Below are positions 1-10,430 of a stretch of DNA of 64,000 bases, piece after piece. The notes under the pieces were generated by a model, which was not told where the DNA came from, did no database searches, and saw only the letters and a program-made list of their open reading frames with translations. A program made the translations under genes and the position numbers. Each line of letters starts with the position of its first letter. Positions within the stretch are counted from its first letter, which is position 1. Source of the DNA: Microvelia longipes (taxonomy: Eukaryota; Arthropoda; Insecta; Hemiptera; Veliidae); NCBI GenBank assembly GCA_018340805.1, contig JACMZG010001911.1, positions 54,421,132-54,485,131 on the forward strand, written 5' to 3'.

Positions 1-915
1 TGATATTAAGTTGTGAGACAAATCTGGCACATACAGGAAATTTTTTAAAGAACAATTATTTGATTTCACTGTACCTGCTTGCTCGGAGAGAATCACGTTT
101 CCATTAGCCAGTCCAATCCGAACAGCATCCTGTTTGGTGTGAGAAAGTAGTTGTTGGTTGTTAGTGAGATGTTTTGTACTGCCGCTGTCTATAATCCACA
201 AACTTTCTTCATAATATTCATCTTGATTACCTGTTGCCAGGAAGGACACATCCTTGTTGCTTTTTGAAAAGCAGTCTTGTTCCTCATGATTATTTTTTTT
301 TACAGATTTTACAGTACTTTGAGGCGGTACTTTTGTTTTTGTTTTGGGGGCAATACTTAGCCATGTGATTTCCTGAGCAACGGAAACATGTAAGTTTGTT
401 TCTGTTGTTCCCTTTGTATTTCTGAGTTGCTTGAAAGGCAACCGGGGCCTTTTCAGTGTTGTTTTCCTTCTGCCTATGTTCCTCAGCTATAAGCCTACTG
501 GTGAGATTATTTATGTTTTTCTTTGATTCTGACTCCCAGGCCGTTCAGAAGTGGCTGTAACTTTCGGGCAGGGTTGTTAGGATTTTTAACATGATTAAGT
601 TGTCGTTTATGTTTTCGCCAAGAGTTTTAAGTCTGTGGCACAAATTTTCAATTTTACTAATGTGTTTGGCCACGTCATCTACTCCACTCATTTTGTAGTA
701 AAAAAACTCTAGCATTAGTGAAAACTTCTGGCTTTCACTATCTCTCTCGAAAGTCCCTTTTAGCTTCTGCATCATTTCTAGTGCTGTTTCGCAGTTTAAC
801 ACAAAATTCATAGTGTTTTTACTTAAGGTGTTCACTATTATTTTTTGTGCCTTGGCATCTCTCTTTGAAAATTCGTTACCTTGTTGCACTGATGCTGATG
901 GCGGAGGTTTCGTTT
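1..915 (-). mobile_element. Copia element A, gag-protease part (left-truncated by window)
   Basis: Read on the minus strand this is Ty1/Copia gag followed by protease. The frame at 889-545 is a Copia gag (UBN2-like) core. One in-frame TGA follows it, and the same frame then runs on through a zinc knuckle (CFRCSGNHMAKYC, about 400-360; one residue shorter between C and H than the canonical CX2CX4HX4C) and an aspartic protease active site (IIDSGST, about 195-175). The window edge cuts the element inside protease. Its gag N-terminus lies at 5334-5455, because element B inserted between the two parts; removing B and one copy of CATCT makes the gag frame continuous. Gag packages the RNA and the protease processes the polyprotein. 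The family assignment is secure; activity is unlikely given the stop and the insertion. Confidence 0.85.
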
Positions 916-920
916 CATCT

Positions 921-1081
921 TGTTGTATAATTTTAAATTGATTAAAGGCGCCATTAGTAAATCTTATTTTAGATATTTTATTTTTGTTATTGCCTACACT
1001 GTGAGTGTAACCTTTTTTACTGTTATGTTTTAAAAAATGCGTTCTGGTTAAAATTTTTATTCTTTTTTATCAACCCCATCA
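921..1081 (+). repeat. 5' LTR of Copia element B
   Basis: This 161-bp repeat starts TG and ends CA and recurs at 5160-5328. It follows CATCT at 916-920. Confidence 0.93.
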
Positions 1082-1082
1082 T

Positions 1083-1097
1083 TGGTTATGGGCCCAG
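1083..1097 (+). other. Primer binding site of Copia element B (half initiator-tRNA type)
   Basis: TGGTTATGGGCCCAG directly follows the 5' LTR. It is complementary to the anticodon stem-loop of insect initiator Met tRNA, not to its 3' end. That is the half-tRNA priming mode established for Drosophila copia. Confidence 0.85.
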
Positions 1098-1160
1098 GAA
1101 AACGTTTTAAAACTCTTAAATAGTGTGTTTTCTAAATAGTTAAATACGTCCGCGACCGGT

Positions 1161-1849
1161 GAAGTTAATATTCCGAAATTTAATGGCACCAATTACGTCA
1201 GTTGGTGCTACCGGGTTAAGTCTGTCCTGGAAAGCAAGGAACTGTTTGATGTTGTGGAGAAAATTTCACAAACTGAACAAGACACACCATCACAGAAATG
1301 AAAAAAAAGGATGCGCTTGCCAAAAGTATTCTTTCATGCTCCATGGACGACACACAGGTATCGTACATTCTCACTTGTGACACAGCTAATGCAATATGGG
1401 ACACTCTAAAAAGGCGTTACGGTGGCGATACCACCAGAATTAACTATGAAGCATCAAGTGATGTTTCACGATTATCGATGCTAAGAGGTGAGAGATGGCA
1501 GGAGTATCTAGACCGAGCAGATAAACTTCTTGAGAGGGCTCGCAGTCTTGGCTCTGATATATCTGATGAAGAGTATTTGATTTCTGTCATACGTGGGCTT
1601 CCCTCCCAGTACAATCAAATTGCAATGCAATTTGACAACCATAAAGAACCTAGCATGTCAGATTTAAGAAGAGCTTTTAAGCTCAATGATGAGCGAAACA
1701 ATAAAGAAGGAGATGTTTCACACGCCTTTAAGGCAACAGCACATTACAAGAAGAAAGTTAAGTGTACTTTCTGTGGTAAATTAGGACATGAAGAGTTCAA
1801 ATGTTGGTCGAAAAATGGAAGGAGACCATTTTTTAATAAATATGATTAG
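1161..1849 (+). pseudogene. Copia B gag
   Basis: The gag begins in one frame near 1161 (IPKFNGTNYVSWCYRVKS, the N-terminal motif of Copia gag). A shift near 1295 moves it to the frame running 1298-1849. This holds the UBN2-type core and one canonical CX2CX4HX4C zinc knuckle (CTFCGKLGHEEFKC) at about 1771-1810. I see no good ATG for the N-terminal segment. TAG at 1847-1849 and TAA a few codons later separate it from protease, which is in the same frame. Role: nucleocapsid protein and RNA packaging. Confidence 0.85.
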
Positions 1850-1915
1850 AAAAGGCTAAATGAACAGGCCCATATTACAAGGGAAAGGCCGTCAAGAAAT
1901 GAAGCTGCCTGGACC

Positions 1916-2461
1916 GTGAGCAGTCAGTACAGCAACAATTGGATACTAGATAGCGGGTGCACAGCCCATATGGTAAGTTGTAAACAATTACTAATCAACC
2001 CCAAATTCTGCCAGAAAACTATAATGCTGGCCAATGGGGATACTGTAAAATCAGAAGCAGTTGGTGATGCTATAATATGTGATACTTCAAATGAGATAGT
2101 TATACATGAAGTGCTTCTTGTGCCAGTCCTACGGGGTAACCTTCTGTCTGTTTCAAAGTCCAAAAAATTTATGTTGAATTTTGATGAGACAAAATGCGAG
2201 ATAAAGGATCATGAAGGAAAGACAGTATTAACCGCAAACAAAGTTGGTGACTTTTATGAACTTGGAAAAAATGATTCTGTGAAACTAGCTTCACCTACGC
2301 CTTCTACCTACAATGACAGTCTACATTTATGGCATAAAAGGTTAGGACATGTTAATTTTAAATATTTAAAATTAATGAAGACTCATAATATGGCGCATAA
2401 ATTATCTATTCCTTCAATTAAAAATACAGATGAGTCTGAACCTTGTATAGCATGTAGCTAA
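1916..2461 (+). pseudogene. Copia B protease and GAG-pre-integrase domain
   Basis: An aspartic protease with active site LDSGCTAH begins at about 1943. The integrase zinc-binding (GAG-pre-integrase) segment follows, with LWHKRLGHVNFKYLKLM at about 2327-2375 and CIACS at the end, giving the H..H..C..C set. TAA at 2459-2461 ends the frame, and the protein continues in another frame as integrase. The order gag, protease, integrase, RT, RNase H is diagnostic of Copia. Confidence 0.88.
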
Positions 2462-2480
2462 ATATTCAAGAAAGCCTTTT

Positions 2481-3350
2481 ATGGAAGTTGGCCTAAGTCA
2501 AAGTTCAAAGCCCTTAGAACTAATACACGTTGATTTGGTCGGTCCTATGGACGAGTTATCGTTGGGTGGATCGCGATACATGCTGACAATCGTTGATGAT
2601 TATTCAAGAAAAATGTTTAATTATTTTTTAGAGTCTAAAACTCAAGTAAAGGATATTTTATATGAATTCATAATTTGGGCTAAAAATAATTTTAAACAGG
2701 CTATTAAACGGGTCAGGAGTGATAACGGTACGGAATTTAAAAACAAAAATGTGGCTGAAATGTTTAAACAATTCGGAGTGAAACATGAACTTACTTGCGT
2801 GTATAGTCCTCAAAGCAAAGGATTAGCTGAGAGGGCTAACCGTACAATTATTGAAGCAGCAAGATCTTTACTCATAGAGGCTAACCTGCCAGTCGCCTTC
2901 TGGGCTGAGGCTGCAGGAACAGCCACATATGTAAAAAACCGAACACCCTGTAGAAGTATAGACACAGTGACGCCCGAAGAAAAGTTTAGTAACAAAAAAC
3001 CTAACTTAGGACATTTGAAAATATTTGGTTGCCTGTGTTATTATTACATCCCGAAACAGTACAGGTCTAAACTTGAGTCTAAAATGAGCTCTGGTATCTT
3101 TGTGGGCTACTCTAAAAACAGGCGTGCATATAGGGTCTTTGACCCTAAGAAGAATGATGTGATTGAAAGCAGGGACGTCAAGTTTATTGAAACTAGACGT
3201 GGTGTTAATGCTGAGGAGATTAAATTTGAGAAAAATACACAATCTGATGTCAAAATTTTTATATTTAATGAAGAAAAACTTTCTAATGATATAAAAAATC
3301 CTGTGACAGCAGATCAGAAAAATGAAGATCAAAAAATTCAGCAAATTTAA
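2481..3350 (+). pseudogene. Copia B integrase catalytic core
   Basis: This is a retroviral-type integrase core. The first Asp is in LELIHVDLVGPM, the second in VRSDNGTEF, and the Glu is in KGLAERANRTI, giving a D,D,E triad of Copia spacing. The C-terminal segment IFGCLCYYYIP...GIFVGYSKNRRAYRVFDP is the typical Copia post-core domain. The frame ends at 3350 without joining RT: the polyprotein would have to change frame between 3350 and 3467. Role: strand transfer of cDNA into the genome. Confidence 0.9.
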
Positions 3351-3466
3351 ATGTAACTTACCTTGATGATCTACTTGATGAGACGTTTGAACCTGATGAT
3401 GAATCTGAGTTTGAGTGCTCTTTTAAAGCTGAATCAATTGTTTTACCTAACTCATATAATGAGGCA

Positions 3467-4078
3467 ATGAAGTGTAGAGACAAAAAACATTGGTACACTG
3501 CAATGGTAAAAGAATTGGATTCATTGAATGAGCGCGGGACTTGGAGTCTTGTTGACAAACCCTCACATTCAAATGTCATAGGTTCAAAGTGGGTTTTCAC
3601 TAAAAAGTGTATTTCAGGTAAAGATGTTTACAAAGCTAGCCTAGTGGCCCAAGGATGTGCTCAGAGATTAAATACATATACAGAGACTTATGCTCCTGTT
3701 ATAAAACCGTATTCTCTGAGATCTCTTGTGCTACTAGCTGCTTCTAATAATTGGGGCATAGCCCATTATGATGTAAAATCTGCCTATCTTTATGGCAAGC
3801 TTAAAGAAATTATTTTCATGGATCAACCCCCAGGTTTTAAAATTAAGGGTGATCATAGGGTTTGTAAATTAAACCAAGCCTTATATGGGCTTAAACAGAG
3901 TGGCCAAGTATGGCATGACACTCTTACTTCACACTTTAAAGAAAATGGCATTATGCCTCTAAAAACTGATAAATGTGTTTTTAAAAAATCAGATGGGGCT
4001 AGTTCAATAATATTGGGTGTTCACGTAGATGATTTTTTATTGTATACAGCAATGAATACGTATTATCTCAACTTATAA
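3467..4078 (+). pseudogene. Copia B reverse transcriptase, N-terminal part
   Basis: This is the RVT_2-type RT of Copia. GSKWVFTKK precedes the first catalytic motif, AHYDVKSAYLYGKL. Next come the PPGFK segment, LNQALYGLKQSGQVWH, and the active-site box HVDDFLLY, in which His replaces the usual Tyr of YVDD. A stop at 4076-4078 interrupts the protein just after the VDD box, and the rest follows in another frame. It would copy the genomic RNA into cDNA in the particle. Confidence 0.9.
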
Positions 4079-4962
4079 AAATTTTAGAAGAAAAATTCGA
4101 TATTAAAAAACTTGATAATACTGACTCAATGCTTGGACTTAAAATTTGTAAAACTAATAATGACATTTTTATAAGTCAGAAAGAATACGCTGAAAATATT
4201 GTTAAAAGATTTGGGCTAGAAGAGGCATTTGCTTCTTCTACACCTTTAGACCCGAATCAAAATCTTTATGAGTTTGAAAATTCTAAAAATGTTAATCAAC
4301 AATATTTTCAGGAAATAATTGGTAGTATAATGTATCTCTACACTCAAACCAGACCTGACTTGTCTTTTTCTGTCACACTTTTATCTAGATTTTGTAAAGA
4401 TCCACGTGAGATACATCTCACAGCAACTAAAAGAGTGCTTCGTTATGTTAAAGGCACTAGTCATTATGGACTTAAATATAAAAAAGGTGAATTTACTTTA
4501 AATTGTTTTGTAGACGCGTCTTGGAGAGATGGGAAAGGACAAGAAAAGTCAACTACTGGTTTTATGTTTTGTTTAGAGAATAATATTATTATGTGGTCTT
4601 CAAAAATACATATAGCTTTGTCAAGTTGTGATAGCGAAATTACAGCTATCAGTGAGGCAATGAGGCAAGGTATTTATGTCAAAGAGCTAATCCAAGAGCT
4701 ATTCGAAATTAAAAATTTAGCTGTAAAATATATAAGTGACAACAGAGCAGCAGTTATTCTTGGAAAAAATGGTACAACTTCAAATAAGAGTAATCATCTT
4801 ATAAGACAAGTCTCGTTTGTCCATGATAATTATGTTAATACTAAATTTGATTTAGCTCATTGCTCATCTGCAGAGCAACTAGCAGATTTTTTGACAAAAA
4901 GTCTTACTTGTCAGAAACTAAACAATTTTTTAGCTGCTATTTCTTCTATTTATAGAGGTTAA
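4079..4962 (+). pseudogene. Copia B RT C-terminus and RNase H
   Basis: The frame from about 4129 carries the RT thumb (MLGLKICKTNNDIFISQKEY, then GSIMYLYTQTRPDLSFSV) and a Copia RNase H: VDASWRDGKGQEKSTTG (first Asp), SSCDSEITAISEAMRQ (Glu) and KYISDNRAAV (Asp). It then has the degenerate NHLIRQVSFVHD box and the LTKSL end. It stops at 4960-4962. An AT-rich 200-bp stretch without coding separates it from the 3' LTR. Confidence 0.9.
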
Positions 4963-5159
4963 TTTTTTTCCCTTTCCTCTGTTATGTTTTTTTTTACATT
5001 TTTTTTAAGTAAACATTTTATTTTTAAATAAATGTTAAAATTATTATTTCTAATTAAATTTTTTATATTTATAATTTTTATCACAAAGAGTTTATGATAT
5101 ATTTTTTACTAAATTCTGAATTATTTAATTTTTTTTTAATTTAAAATTAGAGAGGCACA

Positions 5160-5328
5160 TGTTGTATAATTTAAATTGATTAAAGGCGCCATTAGTAAAT
5201 CTTATTTTTAGATATTTTATTTTTGTTATTGCCTACACCGTGAGTGTAACCTTTTTTACTGTTATGTTTTAAAAAATTAAAAAATGCGTTCTGGTTAAAA
5301 TTTTTATTCTTTTTTATCAACCCCATCA
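5160..5328 (+). repeat. 3' LTR of Copia element B
   Basis: The 169-bp copy of the 921-1081 repeat has a few point changes and one short insertion, and is followed by CATCT at 5329-5333. A short purine stretch (AGAGAGGCA, 5150-5158) lies just upstream where a polypurine tract is expected. Confidence 0.93.
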
Positions 5329-5600
5329 CATCTCCATTTGCTAGGCTCTGCAGATTTTGGGCTTTTAGGTAAATACCTACTTTGAATTTCCAGATGGGAT
5401 AGTCGTCTACCGAGTTTAATTTTTCAATTTGGGATAAATCGTTGTCTTCCATCATTACTAAACGAAATCCCGTTTTTACACACTTTTTACTAAAGTTACT
5501 TTTTACTTTTAACAGACCGGTTCTTTTTTTCGTTTTTTTTTTATTTTTAATTATTATTTTTAATTTTAATTTTGCCTGCTGGGCCCATAACCTGTTTTTA
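5329..5600 (-). mobile_element. Copia element A, 5' leader, primer site and gag N-terminus
   Basis: The minus-strand gag start at 5455 (MEDNDLSQIEKL) gives a typical Copia gag N-terminus with the YPIWKFKVGIYLKAQ segment. Upstream on the same strand, at about 5580-5595, is GGTTATGGGCCCAGC, complementary to the anticodon arm of insect initiator Met tRNA, the half-tRNA primer site known for Copia. The 5' LTR should begin beside it, at about 5595, and extend right. I cannot place its other end, because a Gypsy fragment starts by about 5700. The gag frame is cut at 5333 by insertion of element B and resumes at 915. Confidence 0.8.
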
Positions 5601-5726
5601 TAATTAATTAAATAGAAAAAGAAAGCAAGAAGAACGCATTTTTTTAGAACGAAAAAACATCTGTTTTATTAATTTATAACGCGCAGTGTAGCCAACTTGA
5701 TCGTAATAATGAAAATTACTTCTGAC

Positions 5727-6026
5727 TTAATAAAGAGTTGCTGACTCATTTGCAACAATATTATTTATAATCAAATCTAAATATAATGTCTCACTTACAG
5801 CATCCTGCTCTGTCTCAACAGCATTTACAGTTTGCCTTCTAGACTGTTGTTTAGATAAACACATGTTCGCCCAATGATGTTTTCCAGAACATTTATGGCA
5901 TGTATTATTATACGCTGGACATTTGCGGATAGGATGAGAAGTGCCACATCTTCCACAGGTTCTTTGGGATTTGCTACTGCTATTTAATCTTTTGTTAACA
6001 GCATCTACATTAACAGTGTTTTCCAT
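5727..6026 (-). pseudogene. Gypsy gag C-terminal part with two zinc knuckles
   Basis: Minus-strand frame with two CCHC knuckles in tandem, CGRCGTSHPIRKCPA and CHKCSGKHHWANMC, as in Ty3/Gypsy gags of the K02A2.6-like type found in insects. The frame ends soon after (about 5727), before any protease motif, next to where the LTR of Copia A should lie, so the element is truncated there. It continues the gag at 6036-6632 with a small frame break around 6030. Confidence 0.75.
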
Positions 6027-6035
6027 CGACTGGAC

Positions 6036-6632
6036 TTACGCATGAGCAGCCTCAGCTTGCTGGCCTATACTAATTAGCTGATCTAAAGATAATTTAGGTT
6101 CTCTTAAAACCTTTACTTCTAAAGCTATATCTTTCAATCCCAGTATAATTTTATCTTTGACATTTCTTTCAGCAGCAATCCCAAACTCACATTCTTGAGC
6201 TTGAACTTTTACCTTAGCTACAAAATCATCAAAACTATCCTCATTTTGATTAATATTCCAGAAGACGTAAGACGCATACGTCAAATTCTTATAATTTTTA
6301 AAATGCTTATCAAAGGCATCTAAAACTTCTCTTAGAGATAGATATATAGTTTTCTTAACTTCATTTCCTGCTTTGTCTTTGCCCAATACTTCTTTAGATT
6401 TAGGTAAATTAAATGATTTGAACAATGTTTTTAGATCTTGCCCACAAACCTGTAAAAACAGTGAAACTTGTACATCGTTATCTTCTTTATGATATTTTAA
6501 TGCTTTTAAATAACATACAAAATCTTCTTTCCAGTTATTCCAAGATTCCGCTGGGTTTGATCCCGATTTAAAAGGTGCAACAGGTGATAAAGACAATGCC
6601 ATTTCGGATTGACAACTTACAAATATCAACAA
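6036..6632 (-). pseudogene. Gypsy gag N-terminal and capsid part
   Basis: A 198-aa minus-strand frame. The likely true start is the internal Met at about 6602 (MALSLSPVAPFKSG), because upstream residues look like leader. The sequence NPAESWNNWKEDFVCYLKA and the helical region up to DQLISIGQQAEAAHA match the capsid-like gag of Ty3/Gypsy elements. It is followed directly by the zinc-knuckle frame and preceded by a primer binding site at 6701-6714. Protease and pol are missing. Confidence 0.75.
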
Positions 6633-6700
6633 AACTTATAAGACCGAACTCACAAAATTCTGATTGCTACGTTCAAATTTAATATATATATAAGTCTGTT

Positions 6701-6714
6701 TTAACCTGGCACCA
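6701..6714 (-). other. Primer binding site and LTR edge of the Gypsy fragment
   Basis: On the minus strand TGGTGCCAGGTTAA follows a CA dinucleotide (LTR end at 6715). It begins with the TGG complementary to a tRNA CCA end and lies about 110 bp upstream of the likely gag start. The LTR would extend right from 6715; I could not find its other boundary or a second copy. Confidence 0.6.
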
Positions 6715-6719
6715 TGTTA

Positions 6720-8390
6720 AATATATAAAACAAAGTACTTTTTAAGTAGTTATAATTAATAACAAAAACATCGAGTCGTTGTTGTTTGTTTCGTATTTAA
6801 TGTCCATAACTGAATAAGAGGACTCTTATTGTTTTAGTGAATAATATTGTTTTTATTTTTCTTTGTTGAAGTATTGTTAACTTTTCTTATGGTAGAGGTG
6901 TGGACTTCTGTTGTCGCTTCTTGAATTTTCTTCTGATATGTGCTGTGCTTCTTTGCTGATTTCCTATTGCTGAGGTGGCAAAGTCGATATGAATGGAAGT
7001 TAGAATGAATTTAAATTTGGTTAATCTTTGTATTGTACATATTTCTTTTTCTTTCACTTTTTTAATTTATTCAAATATTGGTATGCTTATTTTTTATATT
7101 TAGTTTGGTTTTGCTTTGACCTATGATTTCATTGGTAATAATAAAGTAACAAAATGTAAGATAAGCAGAAGGAAGAGAAGAAAAAAAAATTAACTAAAAA
7201 CAATACAAAGGTACTGTACTACAAAAATACAAATTAACTAAAAAAAAATACTAAAAAATACAAAGGAAAAAAGTTATTAAGAAACTAGTTAAAGTCCTTT
7301 ATTTTGTTTTATTTTTTAAATTTTTGATGATGAGTTTATCTGTTTGGTTTTGACATATGAAAGTAATAAAAAAAAAAATTAAAAAAAAAACCAAAAGGGG
7401 TTTTAACAATTAATTATTGATAGAGATAACTCTATCTTTGTGACAGATTGTCATTAAAAATTATTATTAGAAGAAAAAAAATTAAATAAATAAAGGAAAA
7501 TTAAGTTTATAGAGTGCTTTTATGTTTCTAACTTTGTTTAAAATATAATGAAATTAGGGTCTTTCACCGCCAAGCCAGGTTTATGCTGCCTTGCACAACT
7601 AGCATTTCTTGGTCCTAAAAGCTAAGGTTTATGCACAACTATTTACAATTTTATATTTATATTATTTACAATTACGCTAGTTTGGTAGTATACAAATGCT
7701 ATAGTGCTGTATATATTATATAAAGTGCCAGGTGCGCCAATGAATATGCGCACACATAGGAACATGAACCCTCACATTGAATGCCCGCGAGTGAATGCAC
7801 AACATGCAGACACATACACTTTTTCATATTTTAACTAATGTATGCAGTGATACTCACACTGCATATGCGTTCATACACATACACCTACTCTCACAATACA
7901 TATTTATGTGCATACAGGTACACACACACCTACATGCACACTCATGCATCTCGCGCATATACACCTACAGACTCACACACACACACTTGCATTCTCACAT
8001 GTGTTTTCACTTAAATAACATCCACTTACTTACACCAAATCATGCATGGAAACAACTAGTTGCACACTCACACACAATATATACATGTCTATCTGTATAC
8101 CATTACTTCTAGTGTATGTAATGGCTTTTTTTTATATTTTTTATTTTTAAAAAGGATCAGTTAACAAGATTGTTTTGTTTTTTAATTTTTTCTCTCATAC
8201 GAGGGTCTTTTGTATTTTAAGCAATTTAGCTTTTTAAGAAAATAATATTTTTTTTTTAGAAAAATAAGGGAAAAAGGCTGTTATCTCAAGCAATTCAAAA
8301 GCTTTTTTTAAAAAAAAAAAAAAAACTTAAATTAAAAAAATTATTTTAAAGAATATTAATTATTTGTTTATTTATCCTAGACTTTGTTTT
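6720..8390. other. AT-rich intergenic stretch with no supported gene
   Basis: The first part may include the Gypsy LTR (from 6715). The rest is A/T-rich with poly-A and poly-T runs. A CA-rich, microsatellite-like stretch lies at 7750-8100. The 105-aa frame at 7795-8112 is a by-product of that CA repeat (His/Thr-rich), and I do not call it a gene. Confidence 0.7.
7750..8100. repeat. Degenerate CA/CACATA-rich simple repeat
   Basis: Strong excess of CACA, ACATA and CTCACAC words over 350 bp, without a clean period. Confidence 0.65.
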
Positions 8391-8394
8391 AAGG

Positions 8395-9638
8395 TTATAA
8401 ATCGAAGTCATCAGTCAGTGCAGCAAGCGCTGTTAAAAAGTCAATATTTGTGATGCATTTATTTATGGCTTGGCCTGGGTTTAGTGCCAAGTTAACTTGA
8501 TATTTATCATTGATCTCTTTCCGTGCCTTTCGGTTGTATGGACAATTTGCTATTATGTGTTCCATATCTTGGACTTCATTAAGTTGACATTTTTTGCAGT
8601 ACGGGTCAGACTCAATCTTCATTATAAATTTGAATTTTTGGTGCTTTCCGTGCCCAGTTAGTATTCTATTTATTCTGGTGGTTATGTGCTTTGGCAATGT
8701 AACATTTTGAAACCATGGCTTAGTATTAATTTGTTTTAGAATTGAGTGTAGCCATAGCCCTTTTTGCTTAGATATATTGAGATCATAGTATTCCTGCCAC
8801 TGCTTGATGGCTTTAATATTAAAGTAATTGTTTGTTTCCTGGAGTGGTATTTGAACGTTGCTGGTTACCTCTAATGTAGTTGCTCTCTTGGCAGCTCTGT
8901 CAACCAGTTCATTCCCTTCCATTCCAACATGAGCTGGTATCCATAGCACACTTACAAGGATGTTTACCTTTTGTAACTTTAATATTTCTTTGAGTATGGT
9001 GTCTACCGTGTGGTTGTTGTGGTAGCAATCGGATGTACTAGTGCTTTTTAATATTTCGACTGAAGATTTAGAATCCGTAAAGATTACTATGTTCTTGTTT
9101 CTAAGGTTGAGTTTTGATTTTCTAGTATGGTTTGAGCTATGGCTGTGAGCTCTGCTGTGAATACCGATACATATTTGGGCAATTTTAGTAGTTTGGGCTG
9201 GGAGCTGTTTATCATGAAGGCGCAGCCTACCCCGTCCTGAGTGAAGGACCCATCACTATAGGCATGGATGAATTTGCTTTTCGGGTATTCCGTAGCGATA
9301 TATTGACTTGCAGTTTGTTTGATTTCCAGTGGGTTCAGATCAGCCTTTTTGATGCCGGGTATATCTGCTTTAAAAAGATTTGTGTAATTGCAGCTCGGAC
9401 CGCTTATATAAACCTGCCTTAGGTTGATTGCTACATTCTGTAGATTGTCAATTATTTCCTCCACCATGTTTTGTAGAAGTTTGTATTTCTTACGCCGCCC
9501 AGAGCTATGCGAATTGTCCAAAAAGGGGTTGATTAACTTGGAAATAATTCTGTCCGTGTTTATTAGTTTTGTTAGGAATCTTCCTGCCATATTTAATATT
9601 CTTGGTTTTATGGGGGTGATGTTTGCCAACAGGTGCAT
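8395..9638 (-). pseudogene. LINE ORF2: RNase H domain and C-terminus
   Basis: The frame 9638-9087 carries YSDGSFTQDGVGCAF (first Asp) and SVFTAELTAIAQ (Glu). After a shift near 9110 the strand reads IFTDSKSSVEIL (Asp) and continues without a break into 8949-8395, which holds WIPAHVGMEGNELVDRAAK (last Asp). A C-terminal tail follows with a Cys/His set (CKKCQLNEVQDMEHIIANC) like the zinc-binding end of I-clade and related ORF2 proteins. The stop is at 8395-8397. Confidence 0.9.
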
Positions 9639-9677
9639 GGAATTTATGGGAGTGGTCTTGATCAGGTTACAGGTTGC

Positions 9678-10430
9678 TCAAATAGCTGAATTTTGCAAAA
9701 TTTGAAATTTCTTAAAATTTTTTTCTCCTGCTATAAGGAAAAAGATTGAAGAGTAGTCTATTTTTGCTCTTAGAGTGGTTTTATAAATGAGAGAGGCGAT
9801 TTCCGGTTTAATTCCCCACTTTCTATGGCTTAATAATTTGAGCATGTTTAGCTCCCTATAGCAGGTACTTAGCAATGTATCCATGTGTTCTTGCATTTCA
9901 AACTTATCATCAATGATGATGCCTAAGAATTTATGCTTATTAACCACCGGTATAATATTACAGTCTATGGTTATTATAAAATCTTCTTTTTGTCTTTGGC
10001 TCATGGTGTTACTAAAAATAATTGACTTAGTTTTGGAGAAATTGATATTGAGGCCTAATTTAACAGCATTGGAGTTGAATAGGGCTATTGCCTGCTGAGC
10101 TTTTCTGTTCATTTCTACCGGGTTTTCATCCGTGGTAGTGATGGTGAAGTCGTCCGAAAATTGTGACACCATGGCTAGGTGTTGTAATGGCTGCGCCAAT
10201 TTGTGGGTGTAAATATTAAGCAGAGCTCCGCTAGCCGGGTCACCCTGGCAAAGCCCTGAGGGGCAGACTACTTTATGTGCACCTAAGTGGTAAACCTTAT
10301 AGTAAAAAAATTTGCAAAAGTACCTGATATAAGCTCGGGGAATTTCAAGTTCTAGTAGGATGTCCTGCAGGGTTGGTATTACTACTGAGTCATAAGCCCC
10401 CTTTACGTCTATACATATGATTTGAGTGGA
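9678..10430 (-). pseudogene. LINE ORF2: RT catalytic second half
   Basis: After the shift near 10430 the minus strand reads IDVKGAYDSV (first catalytic Asp), then GLCQGDPASGALLNIY at about 10260-10210. From the Met at 10199 it has MVSQFSDDFTI, the FADD box with Ser in place of Ala, then NFSKTKSIIFS and HKFLGIIIDDKF of the thumb. The run ends at 9678; the protein continues in another frame to RNase H. All RT catalytic aspartates are present, so the loss of function comes from the frameshifts. Confidence 0.88.

Larger units (their letters stand above)
921..5328 (+). mobile_element. Copia element B, complete LTR retrotransposon with 5-bp target duplication
   Basis: Two near-identical LTRs (921-1081 and 5160-5328) start TGTTGTATAA and end CCCCATCA. 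The element is flanked by CATCT at 916-920 and 5329-5333, a 5-bp target duplication as expected for Copia integrase. The primer site lies just inside the 5' LTR. Gag, protease, integrase, RT and RNase H follow in Copia order. The right LTR differs from the left mainly by a short insertion of AAAAATTA type near 5270. The internal frames are broken in several places, so the copy is dead, yet LTR similarity suggests fairly recent insertion. It sits inside the gag of Copia element A in opposite orientation. Confidence 0.95.

Noticed and set aside
1924..2163. Minus-strand frame inside Copia B
   Set aside because: Shadow of the protease coding strand.
7795..8112. 105-codon His/Thr-rich frame
   Set aside because: By-product of CA-rich simple sequence.
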